DNA from: Corticimicrobacter populi
Lineage (GTDB): Bacteria > Pseudomonadota > Gammaproteobacteria > Burkholderiales > Burkholderiaceae_B
Assembly: GCF_003123725.1 (NCBI RefSeq)
Contig: NZ_QETA01000004.1
Location: 310,001 to 374,000, forward strand
Reading direction: 5' to 3'
Length of the DNA stretch: 64,000 nucleotides
In this document: piece after piece, positions 56,299-64,000 of the stretch
Layout: every line of letters begins with the position of its first letter
How positions within the stretch are numbered: position 1 is the stretch's first letter
Program-made: the position numbers and the translations under genes
Notes under the pieces: model-generated
What the model was told of the DNA's origin: nothing
The model's input: the letters and a program-made list of their open reading frames with translations, nothing else
Database searches by the model: none

Positions 56299-57090
56299 AT
56301 GCATCCGATGCTCAATACCGCAGTCAAGGCAGCGCGCCGGGCCGGCAGTATCATCAACCGCGCCAGCCTGGACCTCGATCGCGTGCAAGTCGCGCGTAAG
56401 GGCCCCCGCGATTATGTCACGGAAGTCGACCAGGCTGCCGAACAGGCCATCATCGAAACCCTGAGTACCGCCTATCCCGAGCATACCTTCCTGGCTGAAG
56501 AGTCCGGCCTGTTGCCGGCAGATGCGCCGGAATGGCACAAGGCGGCCTATCAGTGGATCATTGATCCCCTGGATGGGACGTCCAATTTCCTGCATGGCTA
56601 CCCACACTATGCGATCTCGATTGCGCTGGCGCAGCGTGGTCAGGTTACCCAGGCCGTGATCTATGATCCGGTTCGCAACGAGCTGTTTACGGCCAGCCGC
56701 GGCGCAGGGGCATTCCTCAACGATCGCCGCATTCGTACTTCCAGTCGCTCACGCCTGCACGATGCCCTGATCGGAGCTCGCTGGCCGGGTTCGAACGGGC
56801 CCGACAGCCTGGCACGCAGCAAGCGTTTCGAGACCCTGGCTTCCGATACCGTCGGCGTGCGTCGTTCGGGTTCGGCCGTGCTGGATCTGGTTTATGTGGC
56901 AGCGGGGCGGCTGGATGGTTTCTGCGGTGTTGATCTCAAGCCCTGGGACATGGCGGCTGCAGGCCTGATGGTACTGGAGGCCGGCGGCCTGATCGCCGAT
57001 TTCAGCGGCGAGCAGGGCTGGATGGACAGTGGCGAAGTGCTGGCTGGCAGCCCCAAGCTGTTCCCGTCGATGCTGGCTTCGCTGTCCTGA
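56299..57090 (+). CDS. suhB: Inositol monophosphatase family protein SuhB
   Basis: A 263-residue Mg2+-dependent phosphatase: DPLDGTSNFLHG and WDMAAAGLMVLEAGG are the two metal-binding signatures, and EESG supplies another ligand. In E. coli, SuhB also takes part in rRNA antitermination. The ATG at 56299 gives MHPMLNTAVKAAR, the usual start. Two hairpins follow the stop. Confidence 0.94.
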   Translation: MHPMLNTAVKAARRAGSIINRASLDLDRVQVARKGPRDYVTEVDQAAEQAIIETLSTAYPEHTFLAEESGLLPADAPEWHKAAYQWIIDPLDGTSNFLHGYPHYAISIALAQRGQVTQAVIYDPVRNELFTASRGAGAFLNDRRIRTSSRSRLHDALIGARWPGSNGPDSLARSKRFETLASDTVGVRRSGSAVLDLVYVAAGRLDGFCGVDLKPWDMAAAGLMVLEAGGLIADFSGEQGWMDSGEVLAGSPKLFPSMLASLS

Positions 57091-57093
57091 TCC

Positions 57094-57119
57094 ATTGCTG
57101 CGGCACCTGCCGCAGCAAT
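57094..57119 (+). repeat. Perfect 11-bp hairpin just after suhB
   Basis: ATTGCTGCGGC and GCCGCAGCAAT flank an ACCT loop directly after the suhB stop. No T-run follows. A true terminator lies 22 nt further on, so this may protect the suhB mRNA 3' end. Confidence 0.6.
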
Positions 57120-57140
57120 GTGCCATGGATGTATCTTGTC

Positions 57141-57179
57141 GGGCTGTGTTGCCAATATGACAGCACAGCCCGGTTTTTT
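57141..57179 (+). terminator. Intrinsic terminator after suhB
   Basis: The 11-position stem GGGCTGTGTTG/CAGCACAGCCC (one G-T pair, 9-nt loop) is followed by GG and six T residues. It ends 42 nt before the next start codon and separates suhB from the TerC gene. Confidence 0.85.
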
Positions 57180-57220
57180 CTGGTTATCATAAAGGATTAC
57201 AGACTTCTGGAGTTGCTCTG

Positions 57221-58795
57221 ATGGAATGGCTGCTGGACCCCGCCGTGTGGGTCGGCCTGCTCACCCTGGTCGTGCTTGAAATCGTACTGGGGATCGACAA
57301 TCTGATCTTTATTGCCATTCTGGCAGACAAGCTTCCTCCACATCTCCGCGATCGCGCCCGTATCATCGGGTTGTCACTTGCGCTCATCATGCGCCTGGGA
57401 CTGCTGTCGGTCATGTCCTGGCTGGTCACCCTGACTGCGCCACTGTTCTCCATCGGGCCCGCAACCTTCTCGGGGCGGGATCTTATCCTTATCGTGGGTG
57501 GTTTCTTCCTGCTCTTCAAGGGCACGATGGAACTGCATGATCGCATCGAGGGGCATCACAGCGTTTCCAAGGGGCCGCGTGTCTATGCCAGCTTCTGGGT
57601 GATCGTGACCCAGATCGTGCTGCTCGATGCCGTATTCTCGCTTGACGCCGTGATTACGGCCGTCGGTATGGTTGATCACTTGTCCGTCATGATGGCGGCC
57701 GTGATCATTGCCATTGGTGTGATGCTGGTGGCTTCCAAGCCTTTGACCCGTTTCGTCAATGCCCACCCGACCGTGGTGGTGCTGTGTCTGGGCTTCCTGC
57801 TGATGATCGGTTTCTCTCTGGTGGCAGAAGGCTTCGGTTTCAAGGTGCCCAAGGGCTATCTGTATGCGGCCATCGGTTTCTCGGTGGCGATCGAGGCACT
57901 CAATCAGGTGGCTCGACGCAACATGCAGAAAGCCGAAGATCATCGTCCGATGCGCGACCGCACCTCAGAAGCCATCCTGCGCATGCTGGGCAAGCGACCC
58001 CTGGATGCCGAAGAAGACCAGTCTGCTGCCGTGCAGGCTCGGGATGCTTCCGCCTTTGGTGTCGAGGAACGCAACATGGTCAGCGGCGTGCTGACGCTGG
58101 CCGAGCGTTCCGTGTATTCCGTCATGACCCCGCGGACGGCCATCGAATGGCTCAATGTCGAAGACGAAGGCGAGGTGCTCAAGGCCCAGGTGGATCAGTC
58201 GTCGCACAGTTTCTTCCCTGTCGGTCGTGGCAGCCTGGATGACATTGTTGGCGTGGTGCGTGCCAAGGATGCCGTGGCAGACCTCCTGACCGAAGGCCGG
58301 ATCCGCAAGGAAAGCCTGCGTGAACCGGTCATCGTGCATGAGTCGATTGGCATGTTGCGTCTGATGGAAACCCTCAAAAGCTCGGGGGGGAAACTGGTGC
58401 TGGTGACCGATGAGTTCGGTGCCATCGTGGGTCTGGTTACGCCGATCGATGTATTCGAAACCATTGCCGGCGAATTTCCCGATGAGGATGAAAGTCCCGA
58501 TATCGTGGTCGAGGGCGATAATCTCTGGCGTGTGGATGGTGCAGCTGACCTGCATCAGTTGGAGCAGGTGCTGGATACCGATGACCTGGTCAACGACAAC
58601 GAGGACTACACCACGTTGGCCGGCTACCTGCTGGCACGCTTTGGTCAGCTTCCCGAGCCGGGTGATCACTGCGAGCATGTCAGCCATGTGGGGCATGACC
58701 GTATCCGTTTCGAAGTGTTGGCCCTGGATGGCCGGCGGATTTCCCAGGTACAGGTCCGGCGCATCGTGCCGGATTATGAAGCAGAGGCTGAATAA
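57221..58795 (+). CDS. TerC family membrane protein with CBS and CorC/HlyC domains
   Basis: A 524-residue fusion: an N-terminal TerC domain (residues about 1-235, seven helices, [20 protein letters not shown] and a second [12 protein letters not shown] acidic motif), two CBS domains (about 300-420, [12 protein letters not shown]) and a C-terminal CorC_HlyC domain ([16 protein letters not shown]). TerC relatives export metal ions, for example Mn2+, and CorC-type modules are found in Mg2+/Co2+ handling proteins. The same architecture as E. coli YoaE/YegH. Ion unknown. GGAG lies 8 nt before the ATG. uppP follows 2 nt after. Confidence 0.9.
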   Translation: MEWLLDPAVWVGLLTLVVLEIVLGIDNLIFIAILADKLPPHLRDRARIIGLSLALIMRLGLLSVMSWLVTLTAPLFSIGPATFSGRDLILIVGGFFLLFKGTMELHDRIEGHHSVSKGPRVYASFWVIVTQIVLLDAVFSLDAVITAVGMVDHLSVMMAAVIIAIGVMLVASKPLTRFVNAHPTVVVLCLGFLLMIGFSLVAEGFGFKVPKGYLYAAIGFSVAIEALNQVARRNMQKAEDHRPMRDRTSEAILRMLGKRPLDAEEDQSAAVQARDASAFGVEERNMVSGVLTLAERSVYSVMTPRTAIEWLNVEDEGEVLKAQVDQSSHSFFPVGRGSLDDIVGVVRAKDAVADLLTEGRIRKESLREPVIVHESIGMLRLMETLKSSGGKLVLVTDEFGAIVGLVTPIDVFETIAGEFPDEDESPDIVVEGDNLWRVDGAADLHQLEQVLDTDDLVNDNEDYTTLAGYLLARFGQLPEPGDHCEHVSHVGHDRIRFEVLALDGRRISQVQVRRIVPDYEAEAE

Positions 58796-58797
58796 GC

Positions 58798-59592
58798 ATG
58801 GACTGGTTGCAGGTTTTCGTGTTGTCGGTCGTGCAGGGGGTCACCGAGTTCCTGCCGGTGTCCAGTTCTGCTCACCTGATCCTGGTACCGGTCTTTTTCG
58901 ACTGGCCTGATCAGGGGCTCTATTTCGACGTGGCCCTGCATGTCGGCAGTCTGATTGCCGTGTTGCTGTACTTCCGGGATGAAATCGGTGCCATGATCCG
59001 GGGGTTCGTGCGTTCGATCACGACCCGTACCCTGGATGCCGATGGCAAACTGGCCTGGGCGATTGTGCTGGGTACCATCCCGGTCGGGTTGGCCGGACTG
59101 CTGCTCAAGGATGTCGTGAGCAGCTATGCGCGTTCGCCACACTGGATTGCCTGGGGGGTCATTATCTTTGGTCTGCTGCTGGGCTGGGCCGACTGGAAAT
59201 TCCGAGGTGAACGCACGGAGCGCGACATGACCTGGAAAGATGTCGCCATCATTGGTTGCGCACAGGCCCTGGCGCTGTTTCCCGGCACGTCCCGTTCGGG
59301 CATTACGCTGACGGCGGCCCTGATGGTTGGCATGAGCCGCGAGGCTGCAGCGCGCTTCTCTTTCCTGCTGTCCATTCCGGTGATTGTGCTGGCCGGCGGG
59401 CTTGAGGCTATCGAGATCGTGCGCCAGCCGCAGGCGATCGACTGGATGCCGGTGCTGGGTGGTGTCGTGATTTCCGGTGTCACGGCCTATGCCTGCATTC
59501 ACTACTTCCTGGCATTCATTCGCAGGATGGGCGTACAGGTATTCGTTGCCTACCGTATCGTCCTGGGTATTGTCCTGCTGTCTATGTTCTGA
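58798..59592 (+). CDS. uppP: Undecaprenyl-diphosphatase UppP/BacA
   Basis: A 264-residue membrane enzyme. QGVTEFLPVSSSAHL holds the catalytic Glu pair and Ser/His, and PGTSRSGIT the conserved Arg. It removes a phosphate from undecaprenyl diphosphate to recycle the carrier for peptidoglycan and O-antigen; overproduction gives bacitracin resistance. Starts 2 nt after the TerC-like gene. Confidence 0.96.
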   Translation: MDWLQVFVLSVVQGVTEFLPVSSSAHLILVPVFFDWPDQGLYFDVALHVGSLIAVLLYFRDEIGAMIRGFVRSITTRTLDADGKLAWAIVLGTIPVGLAGLLLKDVVSSYARSPHWIAWGVIIFGLLLGWADWKFRGERTERDMTWKDVAIIGCAQALALFPGTSRSGITLTAALMVGMSREAAARFSFLLSIPVIVLAGGLEAIEIVRQPQAIDWMPVLGGVVISGVTAYACIHYFLAFIRRMGVQVFVAYRIVLGIVLLSMF

Positions 59593-59633
59593 TCCTGTGC
59601 GATCGAGGCTGCAGGCTGGCCCTGATGGCATTG

Positions 59634-59670
59634 AAAAGGGCGGATTGCATTGCTGCAATCCGCCCTTTTT
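59634..59670. terminator. Bidirectional intrinsic terminator between uppP and lpxH
   Basis: A perfect 16-bp stem (59634-59649 with 59654-59669, loop TTGC) begins with AAAA and ends with TTTTT, so it terminates on both strands. It lies between the convergent uppP (ends 59592) and lpxH (ends 59688). Confidence 0.95.
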
Positions 59671-59687
59671 GTTTTTGGCTTGTGATC

Positions 59688-60479
59688 CTACGGCTTTTCG
59701 GGTTGTTCCAGATCGTAGAACACCAGGCCATCTTCCTCGATGGCCAGCCAGCCGCCCCTGATCGGATCGGCATGGTCACAATCCCAGTCGGGCAGCACCC
59801 AGCGCTCACAGTGCCGGCCATCGACCTCAATGGCATGGCGGGCAGGGCGGTGGGTGTGGCCGTGCACCATGATGGACAATCCTGTCGAGCGAAATGCCGC
59901 TTCGATGGCGTCCTGGTTCACATCCATGATTTCCATGGATTTCTGGCTGTTGGCCTGGATGCTGCCGGCGCGTGCTTCTTGGGCCATCGCCAGTCTTTCC
60001 GGAATGCTCTTGGAGAGGAACTGGGCTTGCCACTGCGGATTGCGCACCATGGTACGGAATTGCTGATAGGCAATATCGTCCAGGCAGTATTCGTCACCAT
60101 GTGAGAGCAGGACGGGGCCGGCCTGCGTCTGCAGGCGAGCGCTGTCCGGCAGCAGGTGCGTGCCGGTGGCTGCAGCCAGCTTTTCACTGATCAGGAAATC
60201 GCGATTGCCGCGGCCGATCCAGATGGGCAGGCGTGCTGCTGCATGCTGCAGGCCGCTCAGGACGCCCGCCAGCCATTCCGGGGCGATATGGATGACATCG
60301 TCGCCGATCCAGGCGTCGAAGATATCGCCCGGCAGCAGCAGCGAAGCTGCATCCTCGGGGGCTGCTTCCAGGAAAGCCAGAAAGGCCTCGATGGTGGCAG
60401 GCGTATCGGGCCCCAGGTGCAGGTCGGCTGCAATCCAGACCGGACCTGCCGGCAATGCGATGTCGATGGGATTATTCAA
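59688..60479 (-). CDS. lpxH: UDP-2,3-diacylglucosamine diphosphatase
   Basis: A 263-residue calcineurin-like phosphoesterase with the metal motifs [24 protein letters not shown] and the C-terminal [10 protein letters not shown]. It hydrolyses UDP-2,3-diacylglucosamine to lipid X in lipid A synthesis. The only start that leaves the N-terminal WIAADLHLG intact is TTG at 60479, which overlaps the cyclophilin gene stop by 8 nt. Confidence 0.94.
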   Translation of the reverse strand: MNNPIDIALPAGPVWIAADLHLGPDTPATIEAFLAFLEAAPEDAASLLLPGDIFDAWIGDDVIHIAPEWLAGVLSGLQHAAARLPIWIGRGNRDFLISEKLAAATGTHLLPDSARLQTQAGPVLLSHGDEYCLDDIAYQQFRTMVRNPQWQAQFLSKSIPERLAMAQEARAGSIQANSQKSMEIMDVNQDAIEAAFRSTGLSIMVHGHTHRPARHAIEVDGRHCERWVLPDWDCDHADPIRGGWLAIEEDGLVFYDLEQPEKP

Positions 60480-61128
60480 CGACTTCCGCCTTCAGGATGA
60501 TGACATCCTCGACCGGAACGTCCTGGTGGAAGCCCTTGTTGCCGGTCTTGACACCCTTGATCTGGTCCACGATCTCGGTCCCTTCGATCACTTCACCGAA
60601 TACGGCATAGCCCCAGCCCTGGCTGCTGGGCGAGGTGAAGTTCAGGAAGTCGTTGTCGGCGACGTTGATGAAGAACTGGGCGGTTGCCGAGTGCGGATCG
60701 TTGGTGCGTGCCATGGCCAGCGTGTAGCGCTGGTTCTTGAGGCCGTTGTCGGCTTCGTTGTCGACCGGATCACGGGTTTCTTTCTGCTTCATGCCCGGCT
60801 CGAAGCCGCCGCCCTGGATCATGAAGTTATTGATGACGCGATGGAAGATCGTGTTGTCATAGAAACCATCGCGCACATATGCGAGGAAATTCTCAACGGT
60901 CTTGGGAGCCTTTTCGGCGTTCAGTGCGATCAGCAGGTCGCCTTGGCTGGTCTGGAGCTTGACGCGGGGGCTTGTCGTGGTCATGGATGAGCTACCTTGC
61001 AAAGAGGGTGAAGCGGCTGCCTTGGGCTCGGAACCGGAAGAGGGCGAGCAGGCGGCCAGGAGAATGCCGAGTGCGCCGTAGCGCAGCAGGCGGGAAGCGT
61101 GGTGAAACATGGTCAAAGCAGAATTCAT
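60472..61128 (-). CDS. Cyclophilin-type peptidyl-prolyl isomerase lipoprotein
   Basis: A 218-residue protein: a hydrophobic N terminus ending in lipobox LLAAC (Cys near residue 27), a Ser/Ala/Pro-rich linker, and a cyclophilin domain from about residue 53 ([39 protein letters not shown]). It isomerises Xaa-Pro bonds. The ATG at 61128 overlaps the TPR gene stop as ATGA. An internal ATG at 60984, exactly where cytoplasmic PpiB proteins start, could also make a soluble form. Confidence 0.9.
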   Translation of the reverse strand: MNSALTMFHHASRLLRYGALGILLAACSPSSGSEPKAAASPSLQGSSSMTTTSPRVKLQTSQGDLLIALNAEKAPKTVENFLAYVRDGFYDNTIFHRVINNFMIQGGGFEPGMKQKETRDPVDNEADNGLKNQRYTLAMARTNDPHSATAQFFINVADNDFLNFTSPSSQGWGYAVFGEVIEGTEIVDQIKGVKTGNKGFHQDVPVEDVIILKAEVVE

Positions 61129-61811
61129 TTCAGACTCCTGAGACGAGCGGCGTCGGTCCGGGCTTGATTCAGGCCCATGCGGCTTGCCTTGTCATAGGAT
61201 TGCAGTGCCAGAGCCTGCAGTATCTGACCCATATTGTAATGAGCCAGTGCATAGTTCGGATTGAGCTGCAGCGCGATGGTCAGCGCCTGGCGTGCATCTT
61301 CGAGACGGCCCTGTTTGGTGTACAGTGCCGCCAGATTGTTCCAGGGTTCAGGCAGTTCGGGAAAACGCTGCGTCATGTCACGGTAGGCAGCCAGGGCATC
61401 GGCTTCGCGGCCCAGGGCAGCATAGGCGCGTGCCTGCAGGAAAAGCAGTTGCACATTGGTGCCAAGTGCATTGGGGGGGATAGCGTTGAGCTCACCCTGG
61501 ATGCGTGTCAGCGCTTCTTCAGCCTTGCCCTGGTCGATTTCCTTTTCGATCTCGGCGGCGATCTCGGCAGCAGTGGGAGGCAACGATGTATCGACGCCGG
61601 GCTTGAGCGCCTCGAGTACCCGTGCCAGACCATCCCATCCTCCCGAACCGACGGGCGCGGCCTCCATGCCGGGGGGCAGGTCGCTGATGCTGTCGAAGGT
61701 GTTGTTGTCGTCCGGGTCCAGGTCCATGGACTGGGCATAGGCCTGGGACCAGCCCAGCGACAGTATGGCGAGGGTCAGGCAGGCGCGGCGAAAAGTCGGT
61801 GTCAGGATCAC
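61125..61811 (-). CDS. Exported TPR-repeat protein
   Basis: A 228-residue protein with a signal peptide ([15 protein letters not shown], cleavage near residue 26) and about three tetratricopeptide repeats from residue 90 to the end (for example [20 protein letters not shown] and [20 protein letters not shown]). TPR arrays mediate protein contacts; the role here is not known. First gene of a translationally coupled run with the cyclophilin and lpxH genes, and divergent from cysS. Confidence 0.85.
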   Translation of the reverse strand: MILTPTFRRACLTLAILSLGWSQAYAQSMDLDPDDNNTFDSISDLPPGMEAAPVGSGGWDGLARVLEALKPGVDTSLPPTAAEIAAEIEKEIDQGKAEEALTRIQGELNAIPPNALGTNVQLLFLQARAYAALGREADALAAYRDMTQRFPELPEPWNNLAALYTKQGRLEDARQALTIALQLNPNYALAHYNMGQILQALALQSYDKASRMGLNQARTDAARLRSLK

Positions 61812-61915
61812 GTTCAGGTCGGGAGAGAGAGTTGCAGGCCGGTTGGCCGGGCGTCACTTGCTATACTGCGGATTGCGCAATTGTAGCCTTGGTTCTTTTT
61901 CCCCATTCATTTTCC

Positions 61916-63430
61916 ATGTTGCACATCTATAACACGCTAGCACGTACCAAACAGCCTCTGCAAACGGTGGAGCCGGGCAAGGTGCGCATGTATGTGTGCG
62001 GCATGACCGTATACGACTACTGTCATCTGGGCCATGCCCGCATGCTGGTGAGCTTCGACGTGGTGCAGCGCTGGCTGCGCGCCAGCGGTTACGAAGTGAC
62101 CTATGTGCGCAATATCACCGATATCGATGACAAGATCATCCGTCGCGCGGTCGAGACCGGCCGGCGCATGCAGGATGTCACTGATTTCTATATTGAGGCC
62201 ATGCATGCCGATGAGCGTGCCCTGGGGGTCGAAAGTCCCACGCACGAGCCGCGTGCCACGCAATATGTGGGGCAGATGCTGAATCTGATCGGTCGGCTCG
62301 AGGAGCGAGGCCTGGCTTATCAGGCTGCCGATGGTGACGTCAATTATGCCGTGCGCAAGTTTCCCGGCTATGGCAAGCTCTCCGGCCGTTCGCTCGACGA
62401 GTTGCGTGCCGGTGAGCGCGTGGCGGTCGATGCCTCCAAGCGTGATCCCTTCGATTTCGTACTCTGGAAGTCCGCCAAGGACAGCGAGCCCGCCGAATCC
62501 AAGTGGGAATCGCCCTATGGGCTGGGGCGGCCCGGCTGGCATATCGAGTGCTCGGCCATGAGTGAAGCCGTCCTGGGCTTGCCTCTGGATATCCATGGCG
62601 GGGGGCCTGATCTCAAGTTTCCCCATCACGAAAATGAAATCGCCCAGACCGAAGGCGCAGGTGACAAGGCGCTTGCCAATTGCTGGATGCATTGCGGCCC
62701 GCTGATGGTCGACAGCGACAAGATGTCCAAGTCGCTCGGCAATTTCCGTACCATTCGCCAGACCATTGCCCGTACGCCCGAGGCAGAAACGCATCAGGGC
62801 GGCGATGCCGGGACAGCATGGTTCAACCCCCGCGAAGCGGAAATGCTGCGTTTTTTCATTGTGCGCAACCATTATCGCAGTGCCCAGAACTATGCGCCCG
62901 ATAACCTGGTCGATGCACAGAACGCACTCGATCGTCTGTATCAGACTCTGAATAGCGTGTCCCCGGCTAGTGCGGCCGAGGTGGACTGGGCACAACCCGA
63001 GGCCCTGGCTTTCCGGGCAGCGATGGACGATGATTTCAATACGGCGGGCGCTGTGTCGGCATTGTTCGATCTGGCGGCGCGCGTCAATCGCACGTCCTCC
63101 CCAGAAGCCGCTGCACAGCTCAAGGCCCTGGCCGGATTGCTGGGGTTGCTGCAGCAGGATCCTGCTGCCTATCAAAAGGAAAGCAGTCGCTATCGCCGGG
63201 GGGCCTTGGCATCGACACTGTCCGATCAATCTCGGCCGGGCGAGGGCGGCGCAGTGGTCATGGGCGGTGCCATGTCCGATGCCGCCATTGAACAGGCCAT
63301 CGCCGACAGGCAGGCCGCCAAGGCGGCGCGAGACTTTGCCCGGGCCGATGGCATCCGTGCCGACCTTGCGGCTGCCGGCATCTTGCTCGAGGATCGCCCG
63401 GGTGGCCTGACCCAGTGGCGTCGGGCCTGA
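61916..63430 (+). CDS. cysS: Cysteinyl-tRNA synthetase
   Basis: A 504-residue class I synthetase. The zinc-binding Cys28 is in [14 protein letters not shown] is the HIGH motif, GWHIECSAM and HHENEIAQ give the other zinc ligands, and DKMSKSLGN is the KMSKS loop. The ATG at 61916 yields the standard MLHIYNTL start. The C-terminal domain is longer than in E. coli (461 residues), with a loop between about 415 and 460. Confidence 0.97.
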   Translation: MLHIYNTLARTKQPLQTVEPGKVRMYVCGMTVYDYCHLGHARMLVSFDVVQRWLRASGYEVTYVRNITDIDDKIIRRAVETGRRMQDVTDFYIEAMHADERALGVESPTHEPRATQYVGQMLNLIGRLEERGLAYQAADGDVNYAVRKFPGYGKLSGRSLDELRAGERVAVDASKRDPFDFVLWKSAKDSEPAESKWESPYGLGRPGWHIECSAMSEAVLGLPLDIHGGGPDLKFPHHENEIAQTEGAGDKALANCWMHCGPLMVDSDKMSKSLGNFRTIRQTIARTPEAETHQGGDAGTAWFNPREAEMLRFFIVRNHYRSAQNYAPDNLVDAQNALDRLYQTLNSVSPASAAEVDWAQPEALAFRAAMDDDFNTAGAVSALFDLAARVNRTSSPEAAAQLKALAGLLGLLQQDPAAYQKESSRYRRGALASTLSDQSRPGEGGAVVMGGAMSDAAIEQAIADRQAAKAARDFARADGIRADLAAAGILLEDRPGGLTQWRRA

Positions 63431-63451
63431 GCAGGAAAACCCATACATATC

Positions 63452-64000
63452 ATGAGTACGACCATTACTGCATCTGCTGCCCCTGTGCCGCCCGATTCGC
63501 CCAAGCCGGGCTATTGGGATGAGGCCGTGGCGCATCTGCTCAAGCGCGACCGCATTCTCAAGCGCCTGATTCCCAACTATCCTGCCACCTGGCTGACACT
63601 GCGCGGTGAACCTTTCGTGACCCTGGCGCGTTCGGTCATCGGGCAACAGATCGCGACGCGTACGGCGGCCTCCATCTGGCAGAAGCTGCTGGCAGCCTGT
63701 CCCGCGCCTTTCTCGCCCGAAACCGTGCTGGCGCTTGATCCGGAAGTGTTGCGCGCAGCTGGATTGCCCAAGCGCAAAGCCGAATACATCGTCGATCTCG
63801 CCCTGCACTTCCATGAGGAGCGCGTCCATCCCGAAGCCTGGGCTGGCATGGACAACGAGGCCGTGGTGGATGAGCTGACCGCGATTCGCGGCATCGGTCG
63901 CTGGACAGCCGAGATGTTCCTGATTTTCAACCTGCAGCGACCGGATGTGCTGCCGCTGGACGATGCTGGCCTGATTCGGGCAATCTCGCATCATTACTTC
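63452..64000 (+). CDS. DNA-3-methyladenine glycosylase II-like (HhH-GPD), partial at right edge
   Basis: The frame is open to the window edge (183 codons). It belongs to the HhH-GPD superfamily: SVIGQQIATRTAASIWQKL opens the domain, LTAIRGIGRWTAEMFLIF is the helix-hairpin-helix, and VLPLDDAGL carries the catalytic Asp position used by AlkA-type enzymes. It excises alkylated purines from DNA. The start at 63452 is 21 nt after cysS. The short C-terminal remainder lies outside the window. Confidence 0.9.
   Translation, partial: MSTTITASAAPVPPDSPKPGYWDEAVAHLLKRDRILKRLIPNYPATWLTLRGEPFVTLARSVIGQQIATRTAASIWQKLLAACPAPFSPETVLALDPEVLRAAGLPKRKAEYIVDLALHFHEERVHPEAWAGMDNEAVVDELTAIRGIGRWTAEMFLIFNLQRPDVLPLDDAGLIRAISHHYF

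Noticed and set aside
57091-57220. Metal riboswitch (yybP-ykoY type) before the TerC-family gene
   Set aside because: The gap holds a simple 11-bp hairpin and a standard terminator for suhB. The 41 nt left before the gene are too short for the riboswitch and no conserved core was seen.
1-64000. CRISPR arrays, rRNA or tRNA genes
   Set aside because: No regularly spaced repeats and no recognisable rRNA or tRNA sequence were seen on reading the window; a dedicated scan with tRNAscan and CRISPR tools was not possible.

Overview
The window is a 64 kb piece of a GC-rich betaproteobacterial chromosome, most likely Burkholderiales and close to Alcaligenaceae. This rests on gene content and order: cysB, leuS-lptE-holA-proA, rpmB-rpmG, uvrC-pgsA, an unfused RlmL-type methyltransferase, and a tandem substrate-binding-protein ABC system. 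The genus is not claimed. No insertion sequence, prophage, CRISPR array, rRNA or tRNA gene was recognised. Both edges cut a gene: a CysB-type regulator on the left and a DNA glycosylase on the right.

Left part (1-9.5 kb): the cysB 3' end; a small DUF2325 gene preceded by a Fur-box-like sequence; an NlpC/P60 lipoprotein; a GlcG/HbpS-like protein with a UMF1-type MFS transporter; a dCache chemoreceptor; and a minus-strand cluster of a decayed acyl-CoA ligase, a gamma carbonic anhydrase and hslO, with an RDD membrane protein further upstream. From 9.5 to 17.6 kb there is a minus-strand housekeeping run: leuS, lptE, holA, proA, a HemJ-like protein and a THUMP methyltransferase with a long Arg-rich tail, closed by a clear terminator.

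Middle part (17.7-43.9 kb): two tandem paralogous chemoreceptors with homologous upstream regions; an AraC regulator beside a Liv-type ABC transporter that has a fused permease and only one ATPase; rpmB-rpmG; a complete siaABCD signalling operon (phosphatase, kinase, phosphoprotein, diguanylate cyclase) preceded in the same direction by panD; a cyclopropane-fatty-acid synthase family gene that runs about 200 bp into the convergent YeeE/YedE transporter gene; a periplasmic rhodanese coupled to that transporter; a glycine betaine-type ABC operon with an internal terminator after the binding-protein gene; a tautomerase; a spermidine-synthase-fold protein; and a TrpXYZ-like ABC operon with two binding proteins in tandem.

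Right part (43.9-64 kb): an RND tripartite efflux operon with no adjacent regulator but with inverted repeats in its promoter region; acpS-nagZ-uvrC-pgsA; an FSR-like MFS transporter; trmJ and suhB divergent; a TerC/CBS/CorC membrane protein with uppP; a bidirectional terminator; lpxH, a lipoprotein cyclophilin and a TPR protein on the minus strand; then cysS and an AlkA-like glycosylase.

Most genes are ordinary core or transport functions. The parts that merit a second look are the panD-siaABCD arrangement, the degenerate AMP-ligase, the Fur-box-like site before the DUF2325 gene, the conserved chemoreceptor upstream element, the CFA-synthase read-through, and several strong intercistronic hairpins.
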